A DNA stretch of 64,000 nt from contig JAVHZZ010000008.1 of NCBI GenBank assembly GCA_036250195.1, positions 6,271,434-6,335,433 of the forward strand, in the 5' to 3' direction. Made by a program: the position numbers and the translations under genes. Below the pieces are notes generated by a model. That model did no database searches and was not told the DNA's origin. It saw nothing but the letters and a program-made list of their open reading frames with translations. Below are positions 50,201-58,151 of this stretch, piece by piece. Origin of the DNA: Mixophyes australis. Taxonomy: Eukaryota > Chordata > Amphibia > Anura > Limnodynastidae. Positions within the stretch are counted from its first letter, which is position 1, and each line of letters starts with the position of its first letter.

Positions 50201-53200
50201 AAATAAATGGTGATGATGATGACCCTAGGTGCATGATTACGTTGTTCTGTGGAAGATCTCTGCCTAGCATATAAGGCCAGCTGGTATTATGGAGAAGTGA
50301 ATTGTTATTTATATCCCAGGTAGCAACAACCAAAGGTAAAATAGATATAAAAAAAACAAACAAATAAAAACAGAGAGAAGACAACTTGTCAAAAGTTTTA
50401 TTTTAAACATCTCTTCTTGCCTATTATACGGTTCTGTAGCTGCCGGCGATTAGTGTATTGCAATAAAGTGATTCTGTAATTAGATAATGCACTACGTCCC
50501 TCCCTACACTTACCGGCATTTTAAAACAGCATTTATTGGAATCCACTAACGTTCAACGTAATGTTATAATTCAAAACGATTTGTTTATAGTACTTAAAGG
50601 CAGCCACTCACAGTATTCTCATAAGTAACACATTACTCATCAAACATAATGTATCTAAGGCAGAAATACCCCTTGAAGCCATTAGGAAATAAGAATAGAC
50701 AAATAACTCATATTGTACTTTACTTAAAATTTACCTATCACTAACGAACGGACAGGCTGCAGGCTCATTAATACTGGATCAGCTCATAAAAGGGGCTCTG
50801 TTTTCCTTTAAATATGCATTATGACATTTTTCAGCACGGTAGCTCAGTGGTTAGCACTTCTGCCTTATAGCACTGGGGTAGTGAGTTTGATTCCTGACCA
50901 TGGCCTTATCTGTGTGGAGTTTGTATGTTCTCCCCGTGTTCGCGTGGGTTTCCTCCGGGTGCTCCAGTTTCCACCCACACTCCAAAAACATACTGGTAGG
51001 TTAATTAGCTGCTAACAAATTTAACTCTAGTTTTTCTGTGCATGTTAGGGAATCTAGACTGTAAGCTCCAATGGGGCAGGGACAGATGTGAATGACAAAT
51101 ATTCTCTGTCAGTGCTGTGGAATTGGTGGCGCTATGGGAGTGGCCATATTGGGCATCTATCTAGCATGCAAGAGATTACAACAAAGGATGCAAATCATAG
51201 TTTCCATTTAGATACAATGTATCAGAGTAATATAGCCGCTTTTATTTGCATCACGTTTGAAGGTTAGAGGGCTGCACCATGCAAGCCTCTGAAGTGTATC
51301 ACATTGCCTATCACTGATCTCCACAGAAGAGTCCTCAGAGCAGGTGTCTGTGTATAAATACTCCTTATCAAGCAGCATAACTATTATTATTATATCCACT
51401 TATGGGAAAGAACATATGACTGAAGGTGACCTGCAGAGTCCGTTCTACAAGGAGCTAGGCTCAGCTAGCTAAAGTCTCACATTTCAAGACTTGGACCAAA
51501 GCTGCAGAGTCAGCTCAGGAACCTTCATAAACTTCAAGATTTTTAAATTTATTTTTTTAAGCATAAAACAGCAAAGTTGTTAAAAAACGACAAAAAAATA
51601 CAGACACATATATATCACTCCAGTGCCAGTCTCCAGACCATGTCAGGCGTGGCTGTGTAGCTCGAAGCTCCCTCTTTAAAGACCAACAGGCAGATCCTGT
51701 TTCCATGAAAAAGAGTAATTAAGGGGGAAAAAAAGTTAACAGTGACTGAATTTCTCTCGAAAATTCTGACCACAAAAGAGCACATTACCTGCTGTTTAAT
51801 TAGACTTCCCTGGAAAGTTTAAATTTCCCATTTGCTCTGTGCCCACATTACAGACCTATTCTAAGTTATTGTATTTTCAGACGGTGAGTCCCCAAAACGG
51901 CAGGATGAGGACACGTACATACACAGGTGCACTGTACAAGCTAACAATTCATGGCTTGCCGAAGCCACAAAGAGTTAAATACTTCCCACCCCGCATGGCT
52001 AACCTAAAATTATTCCAGATGGTCCTGAAACCTCTTCCAGTGCAGTAACACCGGAAAAAGAAACATTTCTGTAAATATTATTAACTGGGTGGGTTAAATT
52101 ACTCCAATCTGCTGCCCAGAGTTGGAGGAATACTTGAGATTTTCCTACCACCTTCGCTTTTGATAACATCAATCCGTCTTGGTTGGAAAATGAAGATTCC
52201 TGCAAGTCTGGAGCAAATCAGCTAATAATTCCTCCATACACATCTCTAGGAAGGTTCAACAGAGTGTGCACCTGTCAATCATTCATAATAGAAGCAAAGG
52301 GTCTGTAGGTACATAGAAGTGTTCTTCAGAAGAACGCTGGATGCAATCATGGGGAGGTACGAGGTCCAAGGTTGTCATATCACAGCTTTACTAGTCTCCA
52401 TAGCCTCCAGTTCACCTAGGGCTGACGTAACAGGTTCTGCCCACGGTTTCCAGTCATTTTTCTAGGATAGAGCCTTGGGGAACCAGGGGATTTTAGGGCT
52501 GAGTGGAAACACCGGTTCTGCTTCTCATCTAACCTTCTTTCTGAGCCTGTCCCAGAAGCTTCTGCCCTCAGTCAGTCCATGATGTATTATTGCAAGGAAG
52601 TTATCAAGTTGTTGCCATTATGTTATTCTCCTCTCACCCCCACTGGTAATTAAGGTTTATAGTAAACCCCTCGATGTTCTAAGTGCAAGTTAAAGTACAG
52701 GGTTTTAGCAAGTAGCTAATCTTCCTCCTACCTGTCCATTATGGGCGAAGCTAAAGATTTCAGAGACCTTTAGTTGTCTGCTTTAGCAATTTGTTATGTA
52801 AATGCGACTGATGTTTTTCTTCATATAGACTCTTTGAGATGCGGAATGTTCACCATTGAACCCTTTGTCAAGATATTCATTCATGAAAAAACATCAACTC
52901 AAATTAGTCAACTGTGCCCAGTGACAATAATTAAGTACAACAGCAATTATCTGCTTTATAAAGAGGACAAATTAACCATGTTCTTGGGTGCAATGATTTA
53001 CTGTATGGGGGGGCTTTAACTTTGTCACAGACATTGAGTTTGGGTCTACAGGGGATGTTAATATATTGGTCTATGGAGCTGGCTTTTTGAGGGGTGCACT
53101 GGAAGGAAAGTTTGCAGACCAGAAAGTTGACTCTTATTGTATCAGTCTAAGGAATTCAGCAATAATGACGACCTGAATTCACTAATTAAATGCTAACCTC

Positions 53201-56200
53201 CCCCTGATAAAGCAAACATCTCGTTGACAGCCAGTGTCCTTCCCTTGATTTATAGATCTACTCTATTGCATATGACTCACAGTACTGTATGTTTTATTGT
53301 AGTACTAAAACATGACCCAAAAACCTGAAGTCACCGCAACTCTTATAGATCTTCAGCCAGTGGTGAGATACAGGCTGACTACCCAAAGAGTTTTTGTGTA
53401 TCGAGTCCCTAATTGAAGACTGCGACATGGAGATACACATATACTTCTCACACACTGGTGAAAACCAAACTCCATCTGGTTGATGATGATGATGACCAGC
53501 TTTGCAGTACTGGACTCTTCCGGGAACGTTAATATTGGCCTTTGACATTGCAAATGATGTATTTTGAAATATAAACATCTGACAGCCAAGTTTCGTAAAC
53601 TTCAATCACTTTCACTACAGCTCCGAATAACTTTTTTTTTTTACAAGTTCAGTTACTGCCCAGTGAAAACATATATGAGGATCTTCAATATCTTCTTCGG
53701 GGTTACAATTACCAGTTAACATCACCCACAGTCTCTTGAAGCGTCTGCACAGTGTCACGCGATATCTCTTCCTCCTAGAGTGTTTGGACATCATATTACA
53801 CAGCCAACAGCAGTAAGTGAGCATCAGAGAAATCCTGTGACACTAAAAAGTCCTTAGAGGAACACTGTAACCGCACTCTGGGATCAATGGTACATGTTAA
53901 TTTCTATCTCCAGAGACCTTATACCGCTCTCTGCACATTGAAGACAGCTGTCAGCTCCTATGCACACATTCTCCCTATAGCAGATTGAATATCATCTTGC
54001 TACAACAAAAAAAATTGCTGCACCATCAAAATCAAATGGCAAATCCACAATAAATGGTCTGGCAACGTTCTCAATATTACAGGTGGAAGATTAGCTGGTG
54101 AGTTTGTGGTCAGTGCTGAATTAGCTCTTATATTTGGAAAATTTACAGTGCAAACACCAATCTAATCTGCCAAATTTTATCTTTTGAATTTAAGAACATA
54201 AGACTCTTAGGTGGAATCTGTCCCTTTAATCTGGATGAAAACTACAGCTACCTCCGAAAGGCTAAAGGGATAAATACTAAATACTTGCAATGATGCAAAT
54301 CTTTATTAAGATTATTCTGCAACCTAGGACGACTTGAACGCTGAACTTTTGAAAAATCTCCACTAAGCACTGAAACGTAAAACGTTTAACTGCAAAACGT
54401 AATCATTCAAACAGTTTACACCAGTAATGAAAAGAGAGAAATCTATCTCTCCCCATACTAAACTGGCCAGAAGCCAAGGTAGCTTGTATATCAATGGGAC
54501 ACTTACTAAGTTTAAAGAACCTAATTCCAGCCAATCCCCACCATCCTCGGTTACACGAAACAATACAAAACAGATGTCAATTATGCAATGATTGACATAT
54601 TCTGCTGAATTTTTAGAGACCTGCTCAGGCACCTAAGCAAACTCCAGAAATCCAGAATCGCTCGGCTACTTATTCCTTGTTGACGTGTAGCTTAGCAATA
54701 AAATAAAAGTGTTTCATAAGTACACTTCATGACATGACCTTTGGATTCGAGTCATTATGAGTGTTTTTATGGCTGTGAATAACACATTGACATTTGTCTC
54801 TGAGAAAGATGCACTAAAACAGGAGACATATGTGGATGGCAGTGGTACAACCACATAATGTTAATATCTCATGGCTCCTACACTTAACTGTAGTTATCAT
54901 ATTTCAGTCATCAATAACCAGCAGCTTTTAGTTGGACGGGGGCTTGTGTCTACTTGTGGTTTTGGAAAATGATTTTCTAAGTGTTCTGCAGCTGAACGAA
55001 CCAGAGACTCCACAAGTTAATTAGTGCAGAAAGCAATCTGGAGAATTCAGTCTCAAGACAAAAAAAAAAAAGATGGAGAGATTATTCTTTGAAGATACTG
55101 AGAGGATCTCTCCTAAATCTGATAAGGCTGAAACAATCTTGCCAGGACAGCACTGCAGCCCTTTCAGGGATCAAGTAGACACAATACATACATACAGGTC
55201 TCCCAACCACTGTGAAGTCAGTTTGAGAAGTTTTAAATAATAAAAGTTTATGCTTCTTTCCTGCACAGTATTTATAGGCAACTTTGTACCCAATCTGCAA
55301 TCCCCCCTCCACCCCCCCCCCCCTTTCATACCCAGGACCACACAGCAGTGTGTACAACTTAATTTGTTGGTTTATATGATGAAAGCTGCACTTTAAACAC
55401 TCACATGCAATTTCATGTGCATTAAAAGTAACAGAGCATGTGTGTGCGTGTGCGTGTGTGTGTGTTTGTGTTTATATATATTTCTAAGATTTATCTAACA
55501 CACAACTTAAATATATATCTATTTACATTCCCAGTATATTTCCCGAAAGCCAGATGCAGACATAGTATTGTGCATGGATAATAAATGCATCTAATCAATT
55601 AATTCAGCAACTGGGTTTTTTTTTTTGGACCTTCCACTGATAAATAATTATCAGGACCAGTATTTCAGGATTTTCTAGGTACTTTCCACACATTAAATAC
55701 ACTTTCCTTTTCAGGCTATCCTTTTACAACACAACTGGAACTCAATGTAGCTCCAGTAAATCTGACATCAGGGATATTGAGCCAGTGAAAGTTTGTAACC
55801 AGACCAACAGGCAGGGTAAGATTTAGAATCCAGTTTTTTCTCAACTAAAATATTATCTAAAACTTTTCTGATTAAATAAAAATATTTTTCTTCTAAGAAA
55901 CAGAAACGTTTGTAGCTGGAACCAGACAGAAGACAGAAACTAACTCTCCTGCACAATGGATATTACAAACACTACTTTTTCTTTCTCAAGCAGAAGCTTT
56001 TGGGGGGAGTGTGGAAAGTTAGCAGATTACCAGGGGAGTTCGGTGTCAGAGAGGCTGTAAACCAGAGCTCAGCCTACTCTAATGCAGCTAGTTTACTATG
56101 TAGTATGAGAGGCTGGGAGCAATCAGGAAAAAAACATATAAATAATTGTCAGAGGAGTAAAAAGAGGGATGCAAAGTACAGGGATCTACAGTCCTTCAAT

Positions 56201-56429
56201 GCAACAGGGTTATACTGGTGAGTGACAGCCCTCCTTGCATTGAACCGAGCATGCAAACGGTAAAGAGAGAAAATAGGGATTGTTGCTCACCTACTACAAG
56301 GCAGAATAGGTCCAGGAAGATTAGGAGAATCCTCTTGCAGTTCCCAGTGCCATTGTTGTTGTTTAAAGTTGTACTGCCCCCGTTCCTGCCCTCTGGTGCC
56401 ATGGCTTTGTCATATTTGTAGTTCTGCAT
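8141..56429 (-). CDS. PLPP3: PLPP3, phospholipid phosphatase 3 (six-exon gene, span of coding region)
   Basis: Integral-membrane lipid phosphate phosphatase that dephosphorylates lysophosphatidate, phosphatidate, sphingosine-1-phosphate and ceramide-1-phosphate at the outer face of the plasma membrane (family knowledge). The six exons, all joined by GT/AG sites, total 924 nt (139+158+281+58+177+111), giving 307 residues plus stop; the human protein has 311. The N-terminus [14 protein letters not shown] and the end of the tail [10 protein letters not shown] identify PLPP3 rather than PLPP1 or PLPP2. The three PAP2 motifs are intact: C1 K149-x6-R156-P157, C2 S198-G199-H200, C3 S245-R246-x5-H252-x3-D256. 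A sequon lies at N171-C-T in the second outer loop. The dityrosine Y109-Y110, reported as a sorting signal in human LPP3, is kept. The human RGD is replaced by RGP at 183-185 (approx.). Six membrane segments are expected. An alternative exon 2b lies in intron 1. The ATG is the family start and has A at -3. Confidence 0.97.
8485..8795. mobile_element. Foldback MITE, GGGCCTGATTCA ends
   Basis: Inverted ends GGGCCTGATTCA and TGAATCAGGCCC, with further complementarity inward (aagtaagtaaaa versus ttttgtttactt). The flanking trinucleotide AAT is present on both sides. It lies 234 nt from the exon 6 acceptor, within intron 5. Confidence 0.75.
9600..9813. mobile_element. hAT-type foldback MITE
   Basis: Ends AGTGTTTCCCAAACTCAGTC and the complement GACTGAGTTTGGGAAACACT, with arms continuing through cacaggtg...cacctgtgctccagcaagga. 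The flanking octamers gtatagac and ttgtagac match at six of eight positions, compatible with a decayed 8-bp TSD. Confidence 0.75.
11642..12224. mobile_element. Composite hAT-like nonautonomous element with 8-bp TSD
   Basis: Ends are perfect 14-bp inverted repeats, CATACTTGCCAACT and AGTTGGCAAGTATG. Flanks are perfect 8-bp direct repeats AAATAACT (11,634-11,641 and 12,225-12,232); 8-bp duplications fit hAT-type insertion. An internal second end-like sequence, catagttgcctactctccca, begins at 11,941, so the unit looks like two related elements fused and moved together. No transposase coding. Confidence 0.85.
12712..12800. repeat. Single degenerate unit of the 43/52-bp repeat family
   Basis: Reads catgcctcagtgaggttact, ggcaaccagtgagttgataa, then gttgcgtttttattggttca. 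The last part matches the sequence that follows array 2 (gctgcacttttattgaaatt, ggttcag), so both sit in related flanking DNA. Confidence 0.55.
14940..15436. repeat. GC-rich 28-bp minisatellite
   Basis: Unit ctggcagagtgtgctgggct plus ggcgtggg, with interspersed 10-bp sub-repeats ctggcgtggg. Because the unit is free of stops in several frames, long ORFs (up to 197 residues) appear on both strands; they have no family resemblance and are treated as artefacts. Confidence 0.95.
15628..15692 (-). mobile_element. L2-type 3' tail fragment
   Basis: Short minus-strand relic: tatttatttatatagcgcca followed by gcgccatagcgctttacaac, matching the LINE/SINE tail signature. Confidence 0.6.
16033..16209 (-). 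CDS. PLPP3: PLPP3 exon 5 (residues 213-271, catalytic motif C3)
   Basis: A 177-nt exon, phase 0 at both ends, acceptor ttttgcag, donor gtaagt. It encodes [20 protein letters not shown] followed by [11 protein letters not shown] and motif C3, [12 protein letters not shown], where His252 is the expected phosphohistidine nucleophile and Asp256 its partner, then [12 protein letters not shown] of the last membrane segment. It is very close to the mammalian protein. Confidence 0.97.
16446..17636. repeat. 44-bp minisatellite (about 27 units)
   Basis: Unit attagaacacgaggacatgt, actgacactg, gggggaagagaagt. Very homogeneous; differences are mainly G-run length and a few substitutions, for example gaacaggagg at two units about 132 bp apart. 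The last unit runs directly into the retroelement remnant. Confidence 0.96.
17637..17870 (+). mobile_element. LINE ORF2 C-terminal remnant and 3' end
   Basis: One frame reads [20 protein letters not shown] followed by EVVEDN, the characteristic C-terminus of vertebrate non-LTR retroelement proteins, then degrades into stops. The 3' part (atgggccaagtggttcttat, ctgccttcaaattctatg) is a dispersed repeat end. It directly abuts the 44-bp minisatellite. Confidence 0.65.
19634..19812. repeat. GA-rich microsatellite
   Basis: (GA)n with a superimposed pattern gagagacagagagagagt. Ser/Leu-rich ORFs read from the minus strand are artefacts of this repeat. Confidence 0.93.
20024..20330 (+). mobile_element. 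tRNA-headed SINE, diverged
   Basis: Same family as the copy at 4.9 kb: cacagtggctagcattgcag head, B-box-like GTGGGTTCCATTC, body block tgtgtggaatttgtatgttc, and tail ctgtacagcgctgcgtaatg with ggcgctatataa. More diverged than the other copies, so older. Confidence 0.8.
24040..24640. repeat. 52-bp minisatellite sharing the 43-bp core (about 11 units)
   Basis: Unit of roughly 52 bp: tgcctcatgcctcaatgat, attactgcttcctagtga, then ttgttacactgcag. The section CAATGATRTTACTGCTTCC-TAGTGAATT corresponds to the core of the 43-bp family, while the rest is different. Units are more diverged than in the 43-bp arrays. Confidence 0.88.
25680..25737 (-). CDS. PLPP3: PLPP3 exon 4 (residues 193-212, catalytic motif C2)
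   Basis: A 58-nt exon, the family's usual size, too short to show as an ORF. Acceptor gttacag, donor gtaagt. It completes Arg193 and encodes [19 protein letters not shown], which contains motif C2 (SGH, 198-200); the histidine is the general acid/base-type residue of the PAP2 active site in family knowledge. Confidence 0.97.
25738..26261 (-). other. PLPP3 intron 3 (524 nt)
   Basis: Short intron between exons 3 and 4. Near 26,151-26,170 it carries ACTACAATTCCCAGCAGC, similar to the ZNF143/STAF-type element found in dispersed vertebrate repeats. Nothing else recognisable. Confidence 0.8.
26262..26542 (-). CDS. PLPP3: PLPP3 exon 3 (residues 100-193, catalytic motif C1)
   Basis: A 281-nt exon, acceptor ttccgcag and donor gtgcgt, phase 0 in and phase 2 out (Arg193 is split AG|A). 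It encodes [20 protein letters not shown] with the YY pair at 109-110, then the near-invariant [17 protein letters not shown], catalytic motif C1 ([10 protein letters not shown]149 to P157), and the second outer loop with [20 protein letters not shown]. That loop carries the N-glycosylation sequon NCT at 171 and reads CRGPES where human PLPP3 has CRGDDS. Confidence 0.97.
27385..27505. mobile_element. Foldback MITE, partial copy
   Basis: Core only: cgtagcaaccaatcagaatc and aagctagaatctgattggtc. Outer ends are eroded. Confidence 0.6.
28145..28301. mobile_element. Foldback MITE with CCAAT/X-box-like arms
   Basis: Ends GGGGTAGATTTATCAAA and a near-complement CTACATTTACCCC. Arms contain gtaaccaatcagagtctagc and gctggaatctgattggctgc. 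Same family as the copies at 38.66, 27.4 and 5.6 kb. Confidence 0.78.
30130..30241 (+). mobile_element. SINE tail fragment
   Basis: Only the 3' part: gagcagggactgaatgagtt, ctctgtacagcgctgcggaa, tggcgctatataaataaa and a GAT triplet tail. The tRNA head is absent. Confidence 0.75.
30735..30892 (-). CDS. PLPP3: PLPP3 exon 2a (canonical, residues 47-99)
   Basis: The exon matching mammalian PLPP3: [20 protein letters not shown], then [19 protein letters not shown], then [14 protein letters not shown]. It completes membrane segment 1, forms outer loop 1 with the family signature [12 protein letters not shown], and most of membrane segment 2. The acceptor (ctag) follows a very long CT-rich tract; the donor is gtaagt. 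It is 158 nt, phase 1 in and phase 0 out. Confidence 0.97.
30893..30940 (-). promoter_or_regulatory. CU-rich splice-control tract before exon 2a
   Basis: On the transcript strand this is an almost pure pyrimidine run made of CUCUCU/CCCUCU blocks (30,898-30,935) leading into the ctag acceptor of exon 2a. It gives 2a a strong acceptor; CUCUCU blocks are also the binding preference of PTB proteins, known repressors at mutually exclusive exons. The regulatory role is inference. Confidence 0.4.
30893..31174 (-). other. Short intron between exons 2b and 2a (282 nt)
   Basis: Separates the alternative exons. It contains the CU-rich tract at its 3' end and a CpG-rich middle (31,000-31,160), and no further coding signal. 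ORFs running through it in both directions are read-through from the exons or chance. Confidence 0.8.
31175..31332 (-). CDS. PLPP3: PLPP3 alternative exon 2b (mutually exclusive with exon 2a)
   Basis: A second exon-2 copy. The acceptor is ...tatcccgacag and the donor gtaagtgaa. The 158 nt equal exon 2a exactly, entering in phase 1 and leaving in phase 0. Joined to exon 1 it encodes [16 protein letters not shown], then [16 protein letters not shown], then [20 protein letters not shown] and S, without a stop. RGFxCxDxSIxY is the loop-1 signature shared by LPP proteins, and the pattern RGFFC...STV resembles the alternative exon 2 of PLPP1 as known from its two isoforms. It would replace the end of membrane segment 1, outer loop 1 and membrane segment 2. 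Its polypyrimidine tract is weak compared with exon 2a. Frame, length, splice sites and family motif all point to a working exon; expression cannot be seen here. Confidence 0.85.
31591..31736. mobile_element. Foldback MITE upstream of exon 2b
   Basis: Imperfect inverted ends GGCCCGTGCACACATAAG and ATATGTGTGAACGTGCCC about 260 nt upstream of the exon 2b acceptor. No coding content. Confidence 0.5.
35047..36244. repeat. 43-bp minisatellite, array 2 (about 27-28 units)
   Basis: Same 43-bp unit as the array at 0.8-1.45 kb, here inside intron 1. A 3-unit (129-bp) pattern of variants is repeated between about 35,560 and 35,820. It ends at gctgcacttttattgaaatt. Confidence 0.95.
38659..38843. mobile_element. 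Foldback MITE with CCAAT/X-box-like arms, best copy
   Basis: Ends GGGGTAGATTTGCTAAAT and GTAAATTTGCCCC. Arms gttgcccatagcaaccaatc and gattggttgctatgggcaac are mutually complementary, predicting a long hairpin. An A-run separates the left end from its arm. Confidence 0.8.
38943..39331 (+). mobile_element. tRNA-headed SINE, full length
   Basis: Complete from ggcagcacagtggctcagtg to the (GAT)n tail. A partial internal duplication around 39,165-39,240 repeats the segment gttagggaattttagactg, so this copy is longer than the others. Confidence 0.87.
39420..39885 (+). mobile_element. L2/CR1-type LINE 3' end fragment
   Basis: CT-rich stretch followed by ttagattgtacgctcctttg, ttgtacggcgctatggatac, tttgtggtgccctataaata and an A/T-rich triplet tail. 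This is the same 3' end type as the LINE at 2-3.9 kb. No RT coding is retained. Confidence 0.7.
40878..41451 (+). mobile_element. tRNA-headed SINE split by a nested insertion
   Basis: Head gggtggctcagtggttagca to about 41,123, then a 272-bp foreign segment (41,124-41,395), then the tail resumes at aatctgcacaacgctgcgta through aactatataaataaatac. The SINE is also internally shortened. Confidence 0.8.
41124..41395. mobile_element. hAT-like segment nested in a SINE, 8-bp TSD, internal hairpin
   Basis: Flanked by identical CTACATAT octamers at 41,116-41,123 and 41,396-41,403, and it interrupts the SINE. The right end (gggagagtaggcaagtat) matches the family at 11.6 kb; the left end does not match it. 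A perfect 19-bp inverted repeat, AAATTCACAGCATTGAATA and its complement, sits inside near 41,213-41,294. Confidence 0.7.
43723..44093. mobile_element. Truncated copy of the composite hAT-like element
   Basis: Starts CATATTTGCCAACTCTCC and follows the 11.6-kb copy closely, including ctgatgctgagccagtacaa, gacacagttcagaaattgtg and the internal join ctttaacgcatagttgccta, then stops at about 44,093. The right end and its TSD are absent. Confidence 0.8.
45770..46975. repeat. 76-bp minisatellite in intron 1 (about 16 units)
   Basis: Unit cactacacccccaacatgac, ctgaccactggacatgatca, taatacaattctattacact, ctatacagacatagga. Highly similar units; a variant with cccctggacatgatcc occurs twice about two units apart. 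Confidence 0.95.
48036..48363 (-). mobile_element. tRNA-headed SINE, full length
   Basis: Minus-strand copy: the tail (atcatcaccatttatttata, tagcgccactgattccgcag) comes first and the head ends at 48,363 (caccgtgctgccgc). Close to the 49.9 and 59.8 kb copies. Confidence 0.87.
49348..49402 (-). mobile_element. L2-type 3' tail fragment
   Basis: Short minus-strand relic, aatcctcatcatttatttat followed by atagcgccaacatattctgt. No head or body remains. Confidence 0.5.
49881..50222 (+). mobile_element. tRNA-headed SINE, full length
   Basis: Head ggccgcacggtggctcagtg, body, and tail gcgctatataaataaatgg plus TGATGATGAT. A and B boxes are recognisable. Confidence 0.87.
50832..51135 (+). mobile_element. 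tRNA-headed SINE, tail cut short
   Basis: Head cagcacggtagctcagtggt to tggtggcgctat; the final taaataaatga tail is missing, so the 3' end is truncated. The tail half is more degraded than in neighbouring copies. Confidence 0.82.
56291..56429 (-). CDS. PLPP3: PLPP3 exon 1 (residues 1-46, start codon)
   Basis: Coding part of the first exon. It begins at the ATG at 56,429-56,427 and encodes a cytosolic N-terminus, [14 protein letters not shown] followed by an Asn-rich stretch (NNNNGTGN), then [15 protein letters not shown], the start of membrane segment 1. The exon ends after the first base of an Ala codon (phase 1) at a gtgagc donor. Both candidate second exons (30,892 and 31,332) begin with two bases that complete this codon to alanine. 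The frame continues open a short way into the intron, which is chance. Confidence 0.96.
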
Positions 56430-56910
56430 GCTGATGGAACAGTTGGAAACAATTTTCTTTAAATCCAGGCTGCCCAGTTTTGCACCCAGTCAGTGACAGC
56501 GCAGAGAGAGCTCCTGGCTGTCCTCTGTTGACAATCCCGGAGAGCAAAGTCCTTTATGTGTCTTGTGGGTCAGATTCACCGTTGCAAATGCGCAAAGCAA
56601 AAAAAAAAAAGCTCCCGGGCGCACGATCCTGGCTGGTTGGACTGTTGTTTTTTCTGCAGTCCTGTCTCGGTTGAAATGAATGGAGGGGGTCTGGGTAATA
56701 ATAATGCACAGCGCTCCCAGCCTGTTGCAGAAAAGAGCTCAGTCCGTTTGCTGATAAAATATCTGAGTTGTGTCTCTGTTCCTGCTCAACTGTGCTGTCC
56801 CCCTGCACTTTTATTCCAGAGGCTGATTTCCACCCCCTGAAGTTACTGCCTGCTCTTGGCTCTGATGAGATTTTCCTTGTACAGCCCCCTTCCTGAAACT
56901 TACTTATACA
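56430..56910 (-). promoter_or_regulatory. PLPP3: PLPP3 5' UTR and candidate core promoter
   Basis: Sequence directly upstream of the start codon. A TATA-like TATAAGTA lies at 56,908-56,901 on the minus strand; a start about 30 nt below it would give a 5' UTR of roughly 450 nt. CpG density is only slightly raised, so there is no strong CpG island. A 124-residue open frame at 56,928-56,554 has no family resemblance and would at most be an upstream ORF. The transcription start cannot be fixed from sequence alone. Confidence 0.35.
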
Positions 56911-57397
56911 TATGATAATTAACTGCACATTTGTTTCCAGAAAAAAAAAAATCAGGAAAAGCTGAGCCCGACAGAATTAGTGACAGCCTCTAGGATTCGC
57001 TGCAGAACAAATGAGAGGAGAACTTTTTTACTTTTACAAACTTGCAGAAGTTAAAGCTCCCCCTGGCTCCGCCCCCCAGGGTTCCAGAGTGACACTTTGT
57101 ATCCTATAGATTGCAGGTAGAAGGAAGCAGAGCTTCTATAAGTCCTGGGGTGGGGTCTTAGGGCTAAATAAAGCTTATTTGGCGCTGCTTGCACCCTCAG
57201 ACCTGGAAATGTAAATCTGTTTTGTGTGTGTTCATTCACATGATGCCATGCATGTAAAAACTTGTACAAACTGTCACCAGCAATTTGCTGGCATGTCTGG
57301 GGCTGGGTCACCTGATCTCTTAACTCATTGCTTGCCACAGGTACCTTAGCTGTACAGCAGAGCTAAGGCAGCCTGTGATTCTACAACTGCGGGGGGG

Positions 57398-57459
57398 ACT
57401 ACAAATTCCAGCATAGCCAGTCAGCCACAGGTAAGCAGGGCATGCTGGTCCTTGTAGTT
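57398..57459. mobile_element. Small foldback with ACTACAA arms upstream of PLPP3
   Basis: Arms ACTACAAATTCCAGCATA and CATGCTGGTCCTTGTAGTT around a 25-nt spacer. The arm resembles the ACTACAA-TCCCAGCATGC (ZNF143/STAF-like) sequence spread by repeats; related single arms occur near 21,001 and 26,151. Confidence 0.55.
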
Positions 57460-58005
57460 CCACAACAGCTGCAGAGGTTGCCTGAGCCTAAATCATAGCG
57501 TCCTGGGAATTTGCAGGTCAATGACAGCCGGTAGCTGCAGGTTGTGTAACCTGCCGCCATCTCACCAGGGTGACACAGGACACTTTAAAGCTACACTGCA
57601 CTGCAGATCCCCAGGTAGCCTGCAAACTGCTTATAAATAGGTACTTCTTGTCACGAAAGAGTTAAGTCCCGCCCAACAGCCTCAGGTAATGTGTGTTTTA
57701 TGCTCATTAACTCATATAGTATTACAATACAGCAAGTTTACAATGTAATGTGTGTGTTTACCTGGATTCACTGTCTCCTCCCAGCAACTTAGGTCCCAGG
57801 GACTAAATAAATGACTGATGTAAACTGTGATCTTTGGTGTGACTGATATATAGCCTACAAGTGATATAATATAATATAATATAGTACAATATAATATATA
57901 AGCAACTGTACTGTACAATATCTGAACCCAGATAAAAGGAAGATTATAAATGACATTGTAATAATCTCCAGCTATCTGTAATCATCATAACTAGCAGCTT
58001 TATGG

Positions 58006-58151
58006 TTATATATATATATATATATATATATGAATATTTTTTACACTATCTTTTGCCAGAAACAGTTCTACTGACATAACAGTGTGCGTGTGTGTGTGGG
58101 GGGGGGGGGGGGGGGGGGGTGTGGGGGGGTGTGGGGGGGGGGGGGGGTGTT
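58006..58151. repeat. TA run followed by a long G-rich run
   Basis: (TA)n at 58,008-58,031 and, from 58,081, a GT run passing into G tracts of more than ten bases broken by single T or GTG. The exact length is likely to be assembly-sensitive. Confidence 0.85.

Larger units (their letters stand above)
31333..56290 (-). other. PLPP3 intron 1 (about 25 kb)
   Basis: No coding exon other than 2b's upstream flank was found. It holds SINEs (38.9, 40.9, 48.0, 49.9 and 50.8 kb), an L2/CR1 3' fragment (39.4-39.9 kb), MITEs (31.6, 38.7 kb), hAT-like pieces (41.1, 43.7 kb, possibly 37.4 and 49.4 kb), and minisatellites at 35.05-36.24 and 45.77-46.98 kb. Stretches with no recognisable repeat, for instance 40.14-40.76, 51.4-52.1 and 52.7-55.1 kb, are candidates for regulatory DNA. 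Confidence 0.8.

Noticed and set aside
56554..56928. 124-residue ORF just upstream of PLPP3 exon 1
   Set aside because: Lies in the presumed 5' UTR/promoter, has no family similarity and is not in a position to extend PLPP3.
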